A DNA stretch of 64,000 nt from Phytophthora hibernalis (GCA_012656075.1 JAAKBF010000058.1:1-64000); one strand, 5' to 3'; counted from the stretch's first letter, positions 21,960 to 33,993 are shown. Made by a program: numbers and translations. The notes: generated by a model from the letters alone, not told the origin.

Positions 21960-22330
21960 GTGGTCGGCAAGGTCGACGACAATCGCGCCATCTTGATGTT
22001 CGATTCAGGAGCCGAGGTGTCCACATGGACACCGCCTTTGCTCGTAGGTAGGCTGTGTGATCGACGAAACTATGACGAAAGATTGTGTGGGAGTAGGAGA
22101 TACGCCGTATGAAACTCTGGATCGAGCTACGATTAAGATCACCTTGGCCGGAAACTTGGTGTATCAATTTAACGTTTGGGTTGGAGAGTTACCAGGACAA
22201 GACGTATTGTTAGGAATGGATGTTATGGTATCAGCGGACATCCGTGTGGACGCAGGAGATGGGTCAATATGCTTACCAGACGAAGTGCGCATCCGCATGC
22301 TGGGACGGCGAGAGTTGTTCAGCACCAAGC
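21960..22330 (+). pseudogene. Aspartic protease of Gypsy element 2
   Basis: The motif AILMFDSGAEVSTW at about 21989-22030 carries the catalytic D-S-G. It is followed in the next frame by the flap and C-terminal region (LPGQDVLLGMDVMVSADIRV), typical of retroviral-type proteases. A frameshift near 22050 interrupts it. Confidence 0.7.
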
Positions 22331-23049
22331 GTCGACAAAAATGTCCTTCGACGCCGCTCTGGATCGAGGTCGGACAGTCGTGCGACGTGCCTACGCGCCG
22401 GACCACAAGGCAAACGAACAGCTCTGGGTTAGCCGGGGAAAGGGATGGATACCCACGGTGTTGGAAAATCGAGTCGGAAAATCAAGGTACATACGTCTCA
22501 CCAACACCAGTGATCGACCAGTGACGGTGGCCACGTTGAATAAGCTGGGCGTATGGATGGGCGATAATCTCGAGACTACGGTTTTGTCACGACGAAATCC
22601 AACCGGTACGCGGAATGGCAAAACCTGGTGTTTGGCGCAACCCGCGAATTCGACGGAGCACCGATCGTCGAGGAAGACAATTCCCCTTCGGTGCAACGTG
22701 TAGAATATCCCACTCAACTGCGATACTGAGTCGGACATCAGCCGAGGAAGATTTGAACCTCAGGGGAGCTGAAGCTTCCCCTCGCGTGCCGATCGTCACA
22801 GCAGTAGAAGTCCGAGATTTGCCCAGTCAACAACATGCCAAAGACACTCTCGTCGAAGGAGCTCCGCTATCCGATATCAGTGAGGAGTCTGTGCCGAACT
22901 GTTCTGCGTCGAAGCACCGGAACCACCGTCGGTCCCTGCAGACTCGACGCCAACGCTCATCGACGATGACGCGGTATGTTACCACGAAGGAAGCGATCTC
23001 TTTGCAGAAGATGTGGAGCAGGAAATGGCGGTATTACCAGAGGTGCCAA

Positions 23050-24640
23050 TGTCTCTGACTCAGGAAGTGAAGATCGAGGACTTGAAGGTTGGCATACCCG
23101 ATAATGTCCCGTCCGAGATTGGCATTCGAGAGCAGGAACGATTACGTCGAATCATCTGGAAGTAGAAGCATTTGATGGTGGGCAAAGGAAATGCGTTGCC
23201 TCCTGCAGCTGTCGGCGTGGAATGTGATATCGACGTTGGAAAAATCAAGCCGGTGGCACAACGGTGCCGAAAGACTCACCACAGGTCCGCGAGAAGGTAT
23301 TCGAGCTTATCAAAGGCTTGCTGAGTGCGAAACTGATCAAGCCGTCGACGTCTCCGTGGGCCTCCCCAATCGTCGTCATCATAAAAAGAATGGTGTCGAC
23401 ATCAGGCTTTGTATCGACTATCGAATGGTCAACGAACTCACGCACCTGATGATTTATCCGATGCCGCTGGTTGACGACCTCCTCGAAGGACTTGATGCGA
23501 TTCTCTGGTATGCTATCTCGACATGGCGAGCGGGTTTTGGGTTGTTCCGATGACAGACCGAGCCTGTCTCATCTCCGCGTTCATCACGCCGTTCGGTTTG
23601 TTCGAGTGGCTTCGCATGCTATTCGGTCTACGAAACGCCCCCAGATCTACCAACGTCTCCTCGACAATGCGCTGTATGGTTTCTTGAGACTAAGCCGCCA
23701 AAATCCACGCCTCGATGTGTTCAAACATGTCGTACCGGAGAATGAAGATCGAAAGTCGATATTGGGGCGTCGGTCCTACATCGATGATATCCTTGTGGGC
23801 GCTACATCGTGGGATGACCTATGCATCAAGGTCGAAAACTTGCTCGCTGCATGCGATCAGTGGAATCTCTCCATAATTGTGGAGAAGAGCAGCTGGGGTA
23901 TGTCGAAGATCGACTACTTGGGTCACTCGGTGTCGAACCTAGGTCTGGAGGCCAAACCGAAGAACTTGGAGGCACTGTCATATCTCGATTTTCCTCGCAC
24001 TTTGAAAGCACTCCAGTCGTTCTTGGGCAGTCTTAACTACTATCATCGATTCATCGCAGGCTTCGCCATATGCGTCGTTGTTGTACAGTCTGTCGGAGGA
24101 AGACTTCGAACGTCGAACCGCAGAAGACGACTCTGAGAAATGGAAGCACGCCGAAGAAGCGTTTCGTCGATTGAGGTTGAAGATAGCCGATACCCATTGT
24201 TGCGCCATTACAACCCGGAGCTGGAGCCAGTGGTCATTGTGTACGCAAGTGACTGGGTCATCTCTGCTGTTCTCACTCAACGACACGAGGACGTCTACAT
24301 GCCAGTGAAATTCACCAGTCGCACATTGAAGCCGAATGAACTCAAGTGTGACCTCGTTGAGAAAGAGGCCCTGGCGCTGCAGAGATCCTTGACTAGCTGT
24401 TTCACGATGCTAGCAGGACGTAAGATCCGAGTGCTGACTCGATATACGACGTTGGCCTGGGTTTTCCGAAAGAATAACCCGCAGGGACGCCTGTCTCAGT
24501 GGGCCGCTCTATTATCGCCATGGGCCCTCCAAATCGATCGATCGACTCGTGGGGAAGAAGAGACCCTGGGGCGTATTAGCAGCTTGCATAACCACCGCGA
24601 GCTTCTATTGACGCAGCTTTGGAAGCCATCGCTCCTCGAC
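23050..24640 (+). pseudogene. Reverse transcriptase and first RNase H of Gypsy element 2
   Basis: The RT fingers and palm are recognisable: KLIKPSTSPWASPIVVI, DIRLCIDYRMVNELT, a MASGF-like block near 23522, then ITPFGLFEWLRMLFGLRNAP, and the catalytic Tyr-Ile-Asp-Asp at 23777-23788 within SYIDDILVGATSWDDL. DYLGHSVSNLGLEAKPKN and FLGSLNYYHRFI mark the thumb. The connection-type RNase H follows with VYASDWVISAVLTQRHEDVY and VEKEALALQRSL. Several single-base frame changes lie between these motifs. Confidence 0.8.
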
Positions 24641-24679
24641 GTCAACCCAAGAAAGCGATGTCGATCCCTCGACCAATTG

Positions 24680-25110
24680 TAAGTGTTGGAGAAGAGGTGC
24701 ATGTGATCAGCTTCGACGGGTCCGCGAAGGCGAAACGTGAAGGAGGCGCATTCGGTGCCATTGTCTGGAAGTTGCCAGGTTGGAAGATCGAGAAGGCCGC
24801 TTGATACGACGTAGACTTGACAGTCAACGAAGCGGAATATCGAGGACTGCTGCTGGCGCTAGATCTCTTGGAAGGACTCGACGTGCGACGTATAATCATA
24901 TGCGGTGACTCGAACCTCGCGATTCGTCAACTGCGAGACGAGATGGACTGCAATGCGTTAGGATTACAGCTCCTTCGGAAGAAATGCTGGGATGCATGGA
25001 AGCCCAGACGCTCGCGAAGAGACCGTGTGTCACGTCCGTGGCAGAGACGTCCGTCGAGACTGGAACGCAAGCGCGGATTTGATAGCCGGACAAGCACTAC
25101 AACGTCAAGC
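24680..25110 (+). pseudogene. Second (plant/archaeal-type) RNase H of Gypsy element 2
   Basis: A second RNase H fold follows the first one. It has HVISFDGSAKAKREGGAFGA with the first catalytic Asp, VNEAEYRGLLLALDLLEGL with the Glu, IIICGDSNLAIRQL with the next Asp, and RDWNASADLIAGQAL with the last Asp. All four acidic residues are present. An in-frame TGA follows EKAA near 24802 and a frame change occurs near 24995. An extra RNase H of this type is known in some oomycete and plant LTR retrotransposons. Confidence 0.75.
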
Positions 25111-25519
25111 GGGGATACCGATCTCCGAGGAACAGACTCTAGCTGACCTGACCACGTTGAATCGACTTGGAGAGATCATTGATCCGATGTTCGACGAAAG
25201 TGCAGGCGGCGAATTACCGCCGATCATGCAAGTGACGACTAGGTCGGGAGCCCGACGCGAAATTACTCAACCGGATAGTGAAGAGAATCCACCCGGCGAG
25301 GATCGACGGGATACATCGACGCCGGAAGTGCTCGACGAAAGTGTTGTAAAACGTATCCGAAAGGCCCAAGACGAAGATCTGTGGATCTATAATTTGAAGC
25401 AATTTGTCGGTGGCGATGTAACGGGAATGACGTCGCGAGACGCAAGTAACTGCAGTTAGCTGGCGCATCAGTATGATGAAGACGGGAACAATCTGCTCTT
25501 CTACCACGCCAAAGGAGAT

Positions 25520-26890
25520 TTGTCCGCCGAAGATCGAAATGCAGTAATGAAGCTCATTGTCCCGGAAGCTCTGAGAAACGACATACTGCATCAATATCAC
25601 GCCAGCCTCGAAGGTGGACATCAAGGGATCGGACGTACTTATCATCGTATACGCCAGCATTTCCACTGGCCAGGACTGTACAAAAGCGTTCAACGTTATG
25701 TTGGAGAGTGTACCGATTGCGAGACCGGAAAGGGTCGACCCACTATCAGGGGCGAATCACCTGGGAATATCATTCCGACGTACCCATTTCAAGTCATTGC
25801 TATGGACCACATACCGTCGTTGCCACCGTCGTTCAAGGGTAATACCGAACTTCTAGTCTGGGTGGACTTGTTCACTGGGTTCGTCGTTGCAAAAGCCAAT
25901 TCGTCGAGGACCGCGCAAACCGTGGCGGAGTCCTACGAAGAATGCGTCTTTCGACGGTTCGGAGCGAGCGAGGCCATACGTCACGACCGAGAGCCCGGAT
26001 TTATGTCGGACTTCTTCCGAGGGTTTAATCATCTCATGGGTCAACGACAGCGGGCTACGCTTGCTTACCGACCACAAGTAAACGGGTGAGAGCGTATGGT
26101 ACAAACGATTACTCGATCCATCAAGATGTACGTTGAAGACGAACACCAACGAGACTGGGATGAATACGCGGAGAGACTCACATACTCGTTGAACACGGCG
26201 TATGATCGAGTGAGAAAAGAGACCCCATTCTTCTTAGTCCACGGCTGGGACCCCGCTCGACGATCCAAGCCTCACTCTCAGTGGGGAACACGCGACGTCA
26301 AGACTCACAGCCGCGCCGGTGGCGCTTCCACATCCAGAAACACTATATGCATGCACGCGCAGGCGGACCTATTACGAGAGGCCATAGCTGAAAGGGCGGA
26401 GACTCACAACGAAACGGTGACCGAAACCACCATCGACGAGGGCGTGTAGGTCTGGTTATTCCTGGATCGAGTGAAGCCGGGATACGCGAAGAAGCTCGCC
26501 CACCAGTGGCACGGACCTTTCAGAGTGCAAGAGATGGTGAGTAGTTACGCAGTAAAGTTGGAAATCGCTGTTACGCCGTACCAACTGTACCCTGTGGTAC
26601 ACATCTCGAAGTTGAAACCAGTGCGACAATATCCGACGCGCCGACAATAGATCTGCGGGTGCCGCAGGAAGATCGTCTTGACTTCGATGCAGAATGCGTG
26701 AAGAAAATTCGCCAAGGTTCTGCTTTGTCGACCGCATGCATCGACCGCAACAAACACTTCGGTCCTCCGAGCCGTCGTCGAGCGTGGTAACGTCGCCAAC
26801 TGGAAACCATTATGTGCGGTTACGGGATGGCGGGAACATCATGAAGATGGGGTCCACCAGGATGTCGATGTCACAACGCCCATGACGTAT
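25520..26890 (+). pseudogene. Integrase of Gypsy element 2
   Basis: An H-H-C-C zinc domain (HQYHASLEGGHQGIGRTYHR ... CTDCETG) precedes the core. The core has VIAMDHIPSLP and VWVDLFTGFVVAKANS with the first Asp, AIRHDREPGFMS with the second, and YRPQVNG-stop-ERMVQT with the Glu. The TGA between NG and ER at about 26086 disrupts the core. The C-terminal part (FLDRVKPGYAKKLAHQWHGP and YPVVHISKLKPVRQYP) is GPY/F-like. No chromodomain is seen. Confidence 0.8.
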
Positions 26891-27204
26891 TAGACGAACT
26901 ACCTCAGGCAACAGGTCTGCTCGAAGTTGACCTTGGCAGATCCGCCATTGCACTCAAGAGATCCTGCAGGTACTCAGAAGGCTTCTCCCCACGGGGAACG
27001 TCGATACCCTCCCAGTACACTGTAACACCACTTATTCAGGTGGACGTTATAAACCCTGATCAACGTTGCGAAATCGACATCCCCAACGGCGAAAGTCAGC
27101 GAGGGCGGCAGTTTCCGCAGCTTCAACCAGGGTCTCTTGAGTACATTTTTTGGATCTGGACTTCCGTCAACAGGGTCTCGTTGTGTATCGGTCTAGGCGT
27201 ACCC

Positions 27205-29381
27205 TTACGTCGTTTGGCGGGATGAATCTAACCTGAGGCAAGTGGAGGTGGAAATATCACACGAATCTCGTCGACCGTGACCGTCGCGAAGCTGCAGGGC
27301 GCGCAATGCATCTCCATCCCAAGGACAAACACCCGTGCTGCCCCAAGAAGCCAAAGCTCTGGTAGGAGGTAGGACGGGGTGAAAGAAGGGCTGAATCGCA
27401 TTCATGGCCGGACGAACTCCATCATCTTCTTCATCGTCGGTGTCGTGGTTGTTGGGAGACGTGGAATTGTCCTCTGAATCGCTGTCAGAATCAACCGATG
27501 ATGAGCCCTCGTCACCGCTATCGTCACCTGGAGCTGAAGCTTGACGCGACGATGCCGGTTGGGACGAAGAGGTCGATACGGGAGTAGATGAATCGAGTGT
27601 CGACGGTGGAGGATCCGGATATGGACTTGTAACACCGGGAATATCTTTTGGAAGCCGAGATGTAGTCTTCTTGGGACGCTGGAGATTTTCTTGGGCGTCT
27701 TCGACTGTCGACCCGGTGGTGAAGCTGTGGCTCGACGTTTGGCTGTCGACGAACGGGATTTTCCTGTTCCCATAGAAGATACCACTGCGCTAGGCTGGGT
27801 CGATGCGTCTGGGGTATCTGCATGTGTTGGACCCTCTGGGGCAGCCGCATAAGAACCTTGCAGGGGCGCGTGCATTCGCAGGGCTTTGCGGGGGCGAGGC
27901 GGCGAACCAGGAGGAAATGGGGAAACACTGATGACCCACCCATGGACGGAATAACGGGAATGGACGTAGAAGTCGATGGTGGGAAGACCGCACCTCGCAC
28001 CAGCTCGAGCGTCGAACGTGCAAGCTCCCGATCAGTGAGTGCTTGGCGCAGTTGTCGCTCAAAGTTGTCGCGTTCTTGAGTCAAGGTGTTCTTCAACCGA
28101 TTCAATTCGGCGATTGCCGTCCGAGGAGCAGTGAGCTCTCTCAACCCGCACACGACGGGTAATTTCATCATCACGGAAGGTGGTCATCGATGCCAACGAA
28201 GCCTCCAGTCGGGTTGCTTCGATCGTCGGCCCGCGAGGACAGAGTCGCTTGTTCCTCGCCGTACTGCTCGGTAATTTGACGCAAGTCTGCGACTCGGGTC
28301 TCCAATTCGGTTATTTGCAGGTCTGGATGCAGAAAAACATTAGAAAGATCGCGGAGTTCGACTGAACTAGAACCCCGATACGTACCGAGTGACTCGATCA
28401 CTTGGGACGATTCCGCATTGTCCTTCGTCCGTTGCTCGACGTTCTGATCAAACGAATCTTTGTACGCGTCGCCACGGATCGTGGCCATCGAGACGGCACC
28501 ACGAAGACGTTGGACCTCTTGTTCGGCAGCTTGAAGACTCTTCTCCGCTTGCTCTCCACGCATCGAGGCGGAATGGGCAGCTTCTCGAGTGTGGCGTTCA
28601 CTTTCCTGAGACCGAACTAGCTCATGCTGAAGAGCTGTGAGTAAAACGAGTGACGTCGAAGGTTGTGAAGGAATAGATTCGGTAGTCGACGATGGCAATG
28701 TGAGATGTCCGGGCGGCGCCGAAGAAATGGAGACCCGTTGAGCGGTACGAAGTTCGGCTCGTAGATCCCGAATTCGGTCCTGCGCTGCCTGCAATTCTGC
28801 AGCGATATCCTGGTACGCAACATCACTTGCGGACTGGGCGCTAGCTGCTGCCCGACGGACTGCAAAGATGCTTGAACTTGGGCAATATCGTGACAAAGTG
28901 CGTCCCGTTCACGTGCCAGCTGCATTATCGACTGCTCTTGGGAAGTGGTCATGGTGGTCGCCTGTTGAATCTGGTCTCGCTGATCGATCCACTCTGCTCG
29001 TAGACTCGCCAGCTCCGCGTGAAGTCTAGCTGCATGATTCAGTAGACTGGTCACTCGACCCTCCGTGTCCGAATGAGCAACAACGAGTGAGTAATTCTCG
29101 GCGGCCAACTGCAGCAGCATACTGCTCCGCATAACGGGGTCGAGGGGTGCATTCTCAGCAGGAAATACACGAGGTAGAGCTGAAGCGGGTCGTCGACCAG
29201 CCGCGCACTCCCGACAGTACGACGTCAACTCCTGCGAAGTCCCTGGGGCGGACGTTGCAGCAGCTACGGCACTAGCAGACAAAGTGTCAGGTGATGTCGC
29301 CGCGGTCGACGAAGTCGGTGGCGAGGTGGAAGTCGGTGCCGAACATGAAGAGAGCGACGAAGGGGTCTCCGAGGTGGACAT
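27205..29381 (-). CDS. Antisense coiled-coil ORF between integrase and the 3' end of Gypsy element 2
   Basis: On the strand opposite to pol, a long protein frame (about 650-700 codons with two or three frame changes near 28880, 28172 and 27530) begins MSTSETPSSLSSCSAPTSTS. It has a Ser/Thr/Ala-rich start, a Cys pair (YCREC) and extended coiled-coil heptads (for example AAELQAAQDRIRDLRAELRT and AEQEVQRLRGA). A Pro/Ser-rich part and a very acidic stretch (SVDSDSDSEDN ... TDDEEDDG) end the protein. No enzymatic domain is visible. Its location inside the element suggests that it is an element-encoded accessory protein. It could instead be a captured or nested gene. Confidence 0.55.
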
Positions 29382-30500
29382 GGAGGTGTGCGCGACGGGC
29401 TGTCAGAAAGAAGATGAAGCACGAACAGGCATCCTAGCGTTAGTAGCGCATGCGGTGATGGAAGGAAGGAGGCGACGATGGATGGAGAATCAGACATCAC
29501 CGAAGAAGCTTACCTGGAGAGTACGCTTCACGCAGATGGGGGCGGCTGTGGTGTAGTGCGTTGGAAAAGATAGAGGGAATACGACGTCGAGAATAGGTCA
29601 CCATCGGGAGACCTTCAGGGCACACGACAAAGTGTACCCACGAGTGGAGTCGTACTTATCCGGAATACCAAGATACTGCTGAAGAGTGATGGTTGACGAT
29701 CGACTTTCAACGATCGACGATCGACGTTCGTACTTAACGTCGAACTTCAACAAACGCATCACGGGGAGCGTAAACAGGATTGTGGCGTTGGACAAGCACG
29801 CAGGAAGGCAGCCGGTCATCCGATGATGTGTGGATAAAGGTTAGTCGGAGATCGCCCGAAGTGGGTGTAGTCAGCACGAAGCGTAGGAAGATTGTAGGTC
29901 AGTCACGAATTAGCAACCAAGAGCTCAAGGCAAATCAACCTTCTTTGGACACTAAGTGTTTCCGTCGTCTGCTTCTGTGAAGTTCTATACGTTCTTCAGT
30001 AGATCGAGGGAGACTCGCTGTGGTCTCAACCCTGTCTGACAGGAAGTCACGTTAAACTCAAGTCCCGCGAGGACAGGTACAGCAACAAAGTCCCGCAAGG
30101 GATGGAATAGCAACTCGTCGGCACCGACAACCTAGGAATAGCGGCTCGTCGACCAAGACGACCAAATAATAGCAGTGCGTCGACCAATACGACCAAGGAA
30201 TAGCAGCGCGTCAACCCCGACAGCGAAGGCAAAGCAAAGCAACCTCTACGGAGAAGAAGTCGAGAGACGCTTCGACTTACAAGACTCGACGTTCGCGTGA
30301 ATGTTTGCACGCAGACGTCACCCCGCAGACGACTTTAGCATCGAACGCTTGAACACCCGTCCAACGAAATCACGTTAGTCAAGACCCCGGCAATTCAGCG
30401 CACTGCACACGACGTACAGTGTGTGAAGTGCGCTTTGTGTGTAGATTGAGCCCTCCAGAACGCAAATTCTGAGAGCCCGCTCCACCACACTCGTCGGCGC
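29382..30500. other. Non-coding 3' region of Gypsy element 2, probable LTR
   Basis: No ORF has protein character. The stretch holds a purine tract near 29564, a 31-bp tandem repeat array at 30104-30227, and short GATCGA palindromes near 29696-29730. The position between pol and the next retroelement fits a 3' LTR, but the second LTR needed to prove it is absent from the window. Confidence 0.4.
30104..30227. repeat. 4 x 31-bp tandem repeat
   Basis: Units begin at 30104, 30135, 30166 and 30197. They share G-G-A-A-T-A-G-C followed by a CGTCGACCAA-type core. A weaker related unit precedes them. The 31-bp period is not a multiple of three, so the array is non-coding. Confidence 0.85.
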
Positions 30501-32539
30501 TCAGCAAACTGTCGAGCAAACTCTACCTTCGTACGTACTTGGCGAACAGTATCATTGGAATCTCAGCTCCGGGGTGCCGTGCAACACGACCGCAGTCAAT
30601 CTCGAATGGTGTCAGGCCCGTTGAAGCACTCACCATAGTTGCGTGCGCGAATTCAATCGTGCCCAGCAATTCTGCCCAGTCTGATCCGTGAACACTGGTC
30701 ATGCAACGAAGAGAGTCTTCCAATACTTCTCCGTCGGCTTGTGCACGGTGTGCTGTAGTCATTCGTAGTTTTACTCCCATGAGCTTCATTCGAAAGGAGG
30801 TCGACTGCAACTTGGATGCAATCAAAACCATTTGACTCCGGTAAACCAGTGATGTAGTCGACGCCCACGTTCTCCCAGCATTCCGATGGAATTTCGAGCG
30901 GGATCAGCTTCCTTTCTTTGAGGCTTGACACCTTGAATTTGTTGCACGTCAGGCAGCTTCTTACGTAATCGTTGACATCAGTCTCCAACTTTTTCCAACA
31001 GTACCATTGTTTCACTCTAGCAAGCGTTCGTGGTACACCTGGATGTGCCGCGCCATCATGGAACTCAGATAAAACTTGCGTTCGAAGCGTGGTACACAGA
31101 TAGCGTCCACATTACCTTCCATTTGGCGATACACAATGCCATCTTTCCGATAAAACACTCCACCTTCCATAGTGTGAGGTGTATTGTCTGGAATCGGACT
31201 GAAGTCTGCATCCGTACGATATCCAGCAATGAAACGGGCAACGATATTTTGAACACCTTTCACATGATGGAGCTGTAAATCAAACTGTGCGAAAAAGGCG
31301 AGCCACCGTGCCAATTTGGCCGACACTGTCGGGTGGTTCAGGAACCAACGACATGCGATATTGTGTCTATACATGTGAAAATGACGTCCATGCAAATAGT
31401 GGCGCCACTTTGCCAGCGCAAGCTTTATCGCGAACAGTTGTTTCTCGTGAGCTGGCCAATTCAACTCATGCTTGCCCAATTTTTCGAGTAAAAAGCCACA
31501 GGGTGGTCAAATCCATCGTGCCGCTGAGATAGAACACCCCCACAGCACTGCTTCGTCGCATCAGTTGTTACCACGAACAGCACGTTGAAATCCGGCAGGC
31601 GGAGAATCGGAGCTTGCTGCAGTGCTGCTTTAATTACCAAGAAAGCATTCTCTTGATACGGAGTCCACTGCCACGCTTTGTCTTTCTTAACGAGATCGCT
31701 CAGTGGTAGAACGATGTCAGCAAACCGATGAATGAAACGTCGGTAATAACCGGCAAGTCCAAGAAAACTCTGTAGTTCCTTTACCGTAGTTGGCGTTTTC
31801 CACTGCTCGATAGCTGCGGTCTTCAGCTTATCCACCTCCAACCCTGCGCTTGAGATTGTGTGTCCCAAAAGTTGACGGATGTCTGCGCAATTGAGCACTT
31901 CTCAAGTCGGGCGAAAAGCTTTTCGCGGCGCAGGATGTCAAAAATCGTTCGAAGATGCTGTACATGTTCTTCTATCGACTTGGAGTACACGCAGATATCA
32001 TCGAGGTAAACGACTACATAGTCCAACTTGCCTAGTAGTAGCCTCATTTGTCGAGACCAAATCCCTGGCATGCCAGCAACACCCATAGGTGCGACGCACC
32101 AGTGATAAATCTCGCTTCTAGTCCGAAAAGCTGTGTAAGGACGACTGCATCTCTTAACTCGCATCTGATGGTAGCCTTGGGCAAAGTCAATCACACTGAA
32201 AAACACTGCACACGCCATTTGATCGAACAGCTCGTCAATATTTGGCAGCGGGATCTTTGGCACCAGTGTTTGCGAGTTTAGATAACGGTAATCGACAACC
32301 CACCTCATAGGTGAGGTAGTGTTACCACTGCGAATCCATTCACGACGGCTCTGCTGTTTTCCTATCTTTGGGTCACGTTTAGGAATCCCAAACACGTTTG
32401 ACACCCACGGCGAATCGCTAATATCAATCCATTCTTTCTTCAACAGGTCGTCGACAAAGTGCTTTGTTCTACAGTATGCCAATTTAACGTTTATTTAATA
32501 TTTGTTTGGAATAAAGGTACGGGTTTTCCTCGCAAAAGC

Positions 32540-32984
32540 TGCAGGCTGCCAAAACGACGACGGAAGAGCTGGAGGAGACCTGTACCCGCTTCCCTACCGA
32601 GTTTTGGGACAAGAACAAGGAGTTTGAAGGCGGTGGTATACTAAACGTTGATGAAACAGCGATCATGTTTGATATGCCACCAACCAAGTCATGGGTAGAG
32701 AAGGGGCGAAAGGATAGAGCGCAAATTATAGAGGCGAACAAGCCCGCAGGCCACATGACTGCCGTGCTCTCTGTCCGCGATGGCGGTAATATTGTGATTT
32801 ATGTGATATTCGATTTCAAAACAAATCTCACATTTAACGTTTTTTTATTTTCAGGAGGAACTATGTCGATTCTTTGTATCATCCCAGGTGTTCGGGAAGG
32901 AGGGGTTGAACAAGATGAATTCGGGCAGTATCCGGACGGACACGTTTTTTACTGGTTATCGCAAAGATTCGGTTACCGCCAGTG
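32540..32984 (+). pseudogene. DDE_1 (pogo-like) transposase, N-terminal/core part
   Basis: The frame contains FEGGGILNVDETAIMFDMPP, with the N-x-D-E-T signature and first catalytic Asp of DDE_1 proteins, and then HMTAVLSVRDGG. After a 69-nt GT-AG intron (32786-32854) it continues as GTMSILCIIPGVREGGVEQD and YPDGHVFYWLSQRFG, matching the 'PilFI-G-pGG' and 'yP-GH-y' blocks of the family. It then breaks off near 32984. The second Asp and last acidic residue lie in the separate minus-strand fragment. Confidence 0.7.
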
Positions 32985-33211
32985 AAAACGGCTCATTTTA
33001 ATTAAACGGACAATTAGAGCCTGGGCATTGATTGGCCCCGAGTCATTTGCTAGTAGCTTTGAAAAAGCAATACCAAGGTACCCATAAGTTGAAGTTCAAT
33101 AGCATAAAACATCGTTTTCCATGTGCCGGTTTCTGTCCGAAGTTAGCCAAAGTCAGTCCTCTTGTTATTTGTTAGCCAATCTAATCAGAGCATTTTGATA
33201 ATCATACCCGT

Positions 33212-33430
33212 TTATACACTTTTCTGGGTGCTCCAGTGCGAGGAAGAAGCGCGGATTTTATGGTCGTTGTCTGAACCACCCGTGCGTCTGTCAGCACTGT
33301 TGCAAAGTTTAGCTTTTAGAGGTCCCATGACACCTGCATCAAGCGGTTGACAAACCTTCGGTGATAATGAGACCGCAGTAGCAATTGCCTCCCCACCACA
33401 ATCCACTATCCTTCTTCTGACACATGACAC
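33212..33430 (-). pseudogene. DDE_1 transposase C-terminal fragment, inverted
   Basis: On the minus strand KVCQPLDAGVMGPLKAKL matches the highly conserved 'LQPLDvgvfgplK' block at the end of the DDE_1 catalytic domain. Upstream frames contain an FECHVSEE-like piece expected just before it. The fragment lies in opposite orientation to the N-terminal part 230 bases away. Confidence 0.7.
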
Positions 33431-33993
33431 TCAAAGTTGTCAAGAAGAAGAACAGCGGTCCACCTATTTTAAACTTTAGCAACTTTTCAACGTATTTATA
33501 CCAAATCATGCGTTTTCTTGCACAGCTTAGAGCATCTTGCTCTGTTTTCGACAGTCGGAAAGGTGCACGACTACTTGGCCGAGCGTCAGGCTTCATGTTC
33601 AACTCGAACTCTACACGCCTTTCAGGAGGCAACCCTGTCGGTAATCCGTCCGGAAACACATCATCGAACTCCGCCAATAGGTCCTCAATTTCTGTTGAGC
33701 AGATGCCCTGCTCACTCGAAGGAGTAACTTTGACGTGGTAGAGCTGATAGTCCTCTGCAAGTGGAAAGTCAAGAACTTCCTGTGCCTTTTTCGTGATCGG
33801 AACATGTCCAAAACCATCACGGATTGCTGGAGCTCTGAGCCAGTAAGCTACTTTAATTTCGTGTGTGCGCCAGTTGATGGTCGGATTGTATCGAGTGAAC
33901 CATGGTTTACCGAGAATAACGTCATGCGTAGCAGGAGATCATACTCCGTAAACGTTCCGCTGTATACGTTGCCATCCATGATCATAGGAGCAC

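Larger units (their letters stand above)
20229..30500 (+). mobile_element. Ty3/Gypsy LTR retrotransposon 2 (dual RNase H, antisense ORF)
   Basis: Gag (20229-21689), protease (near 22000), RT (23050-24060), RNase H (24140-24640), a second RNase H (24680-25110) and integrase (25520-26890) lie in order on the plus strand. Past the integrase is a long minus-strand coiled-coil ORF (27205-29381), and then about 1 kb of non-coding sequence with a purine-rich tract (GAAAAGATAGAGGGAA, near 29564) that may mark the start of a 3' LTR. No matching 5' LTR precedes Gag, where Crypton sequence begins directly, so the 5' end is lost. Frequent single-base frame changes and some stops make this copy defective. 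The right boundary is approximate. Confidence 0.75.
32472..33527 (+). mobile_element. Pogo/DDE_1-type DNA transposon remnant, internally rearranged
   Basis: The insert splits the RT of Gypsy element 3. A TA dinucleotide lies on both sides (32470-32471 and 33528-33529), and removing the insert plus one TA rejoins the RT from QDAL toward EQ and FVDDLLKK. The left end begins CAGTATGCCAATTTAACG, in pogo style (CAG next to TA). The right end does not match it. The 5' half of a transposase lies on the plus strand and the 3' half of the same type of transposase lies on the minus strand, so the copy has an internal inversion or is two nested copies. Confidence 0.7.
30501..33677 (-). pseudogene. RT, RNase H and integrase of Gypsy element 3
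   Basis: The RT start (PPERRVEFELNMKPDARP, SKTEQDAL) at 33677-33530 is separated by the pogo insertion from FVDDLLKKEWIDISDSPWVS (32450 downward). RT motifs include PMRWVVDYRYLNSQT, FSVIDFAQGYHQMRV, the YLDD active site at 31997-32008, and ELQSFLGLAGYYRRFI. RNase H follows (FVVTTDATKQCCGGVLSQRH), and then an integrase zinc domain with CLTCNKFKVSSL and a core part (WENVGVDYITGLPESNGFD). The frame is lost soon after FEIDCGR, near 30500. Confidence 0.8.
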
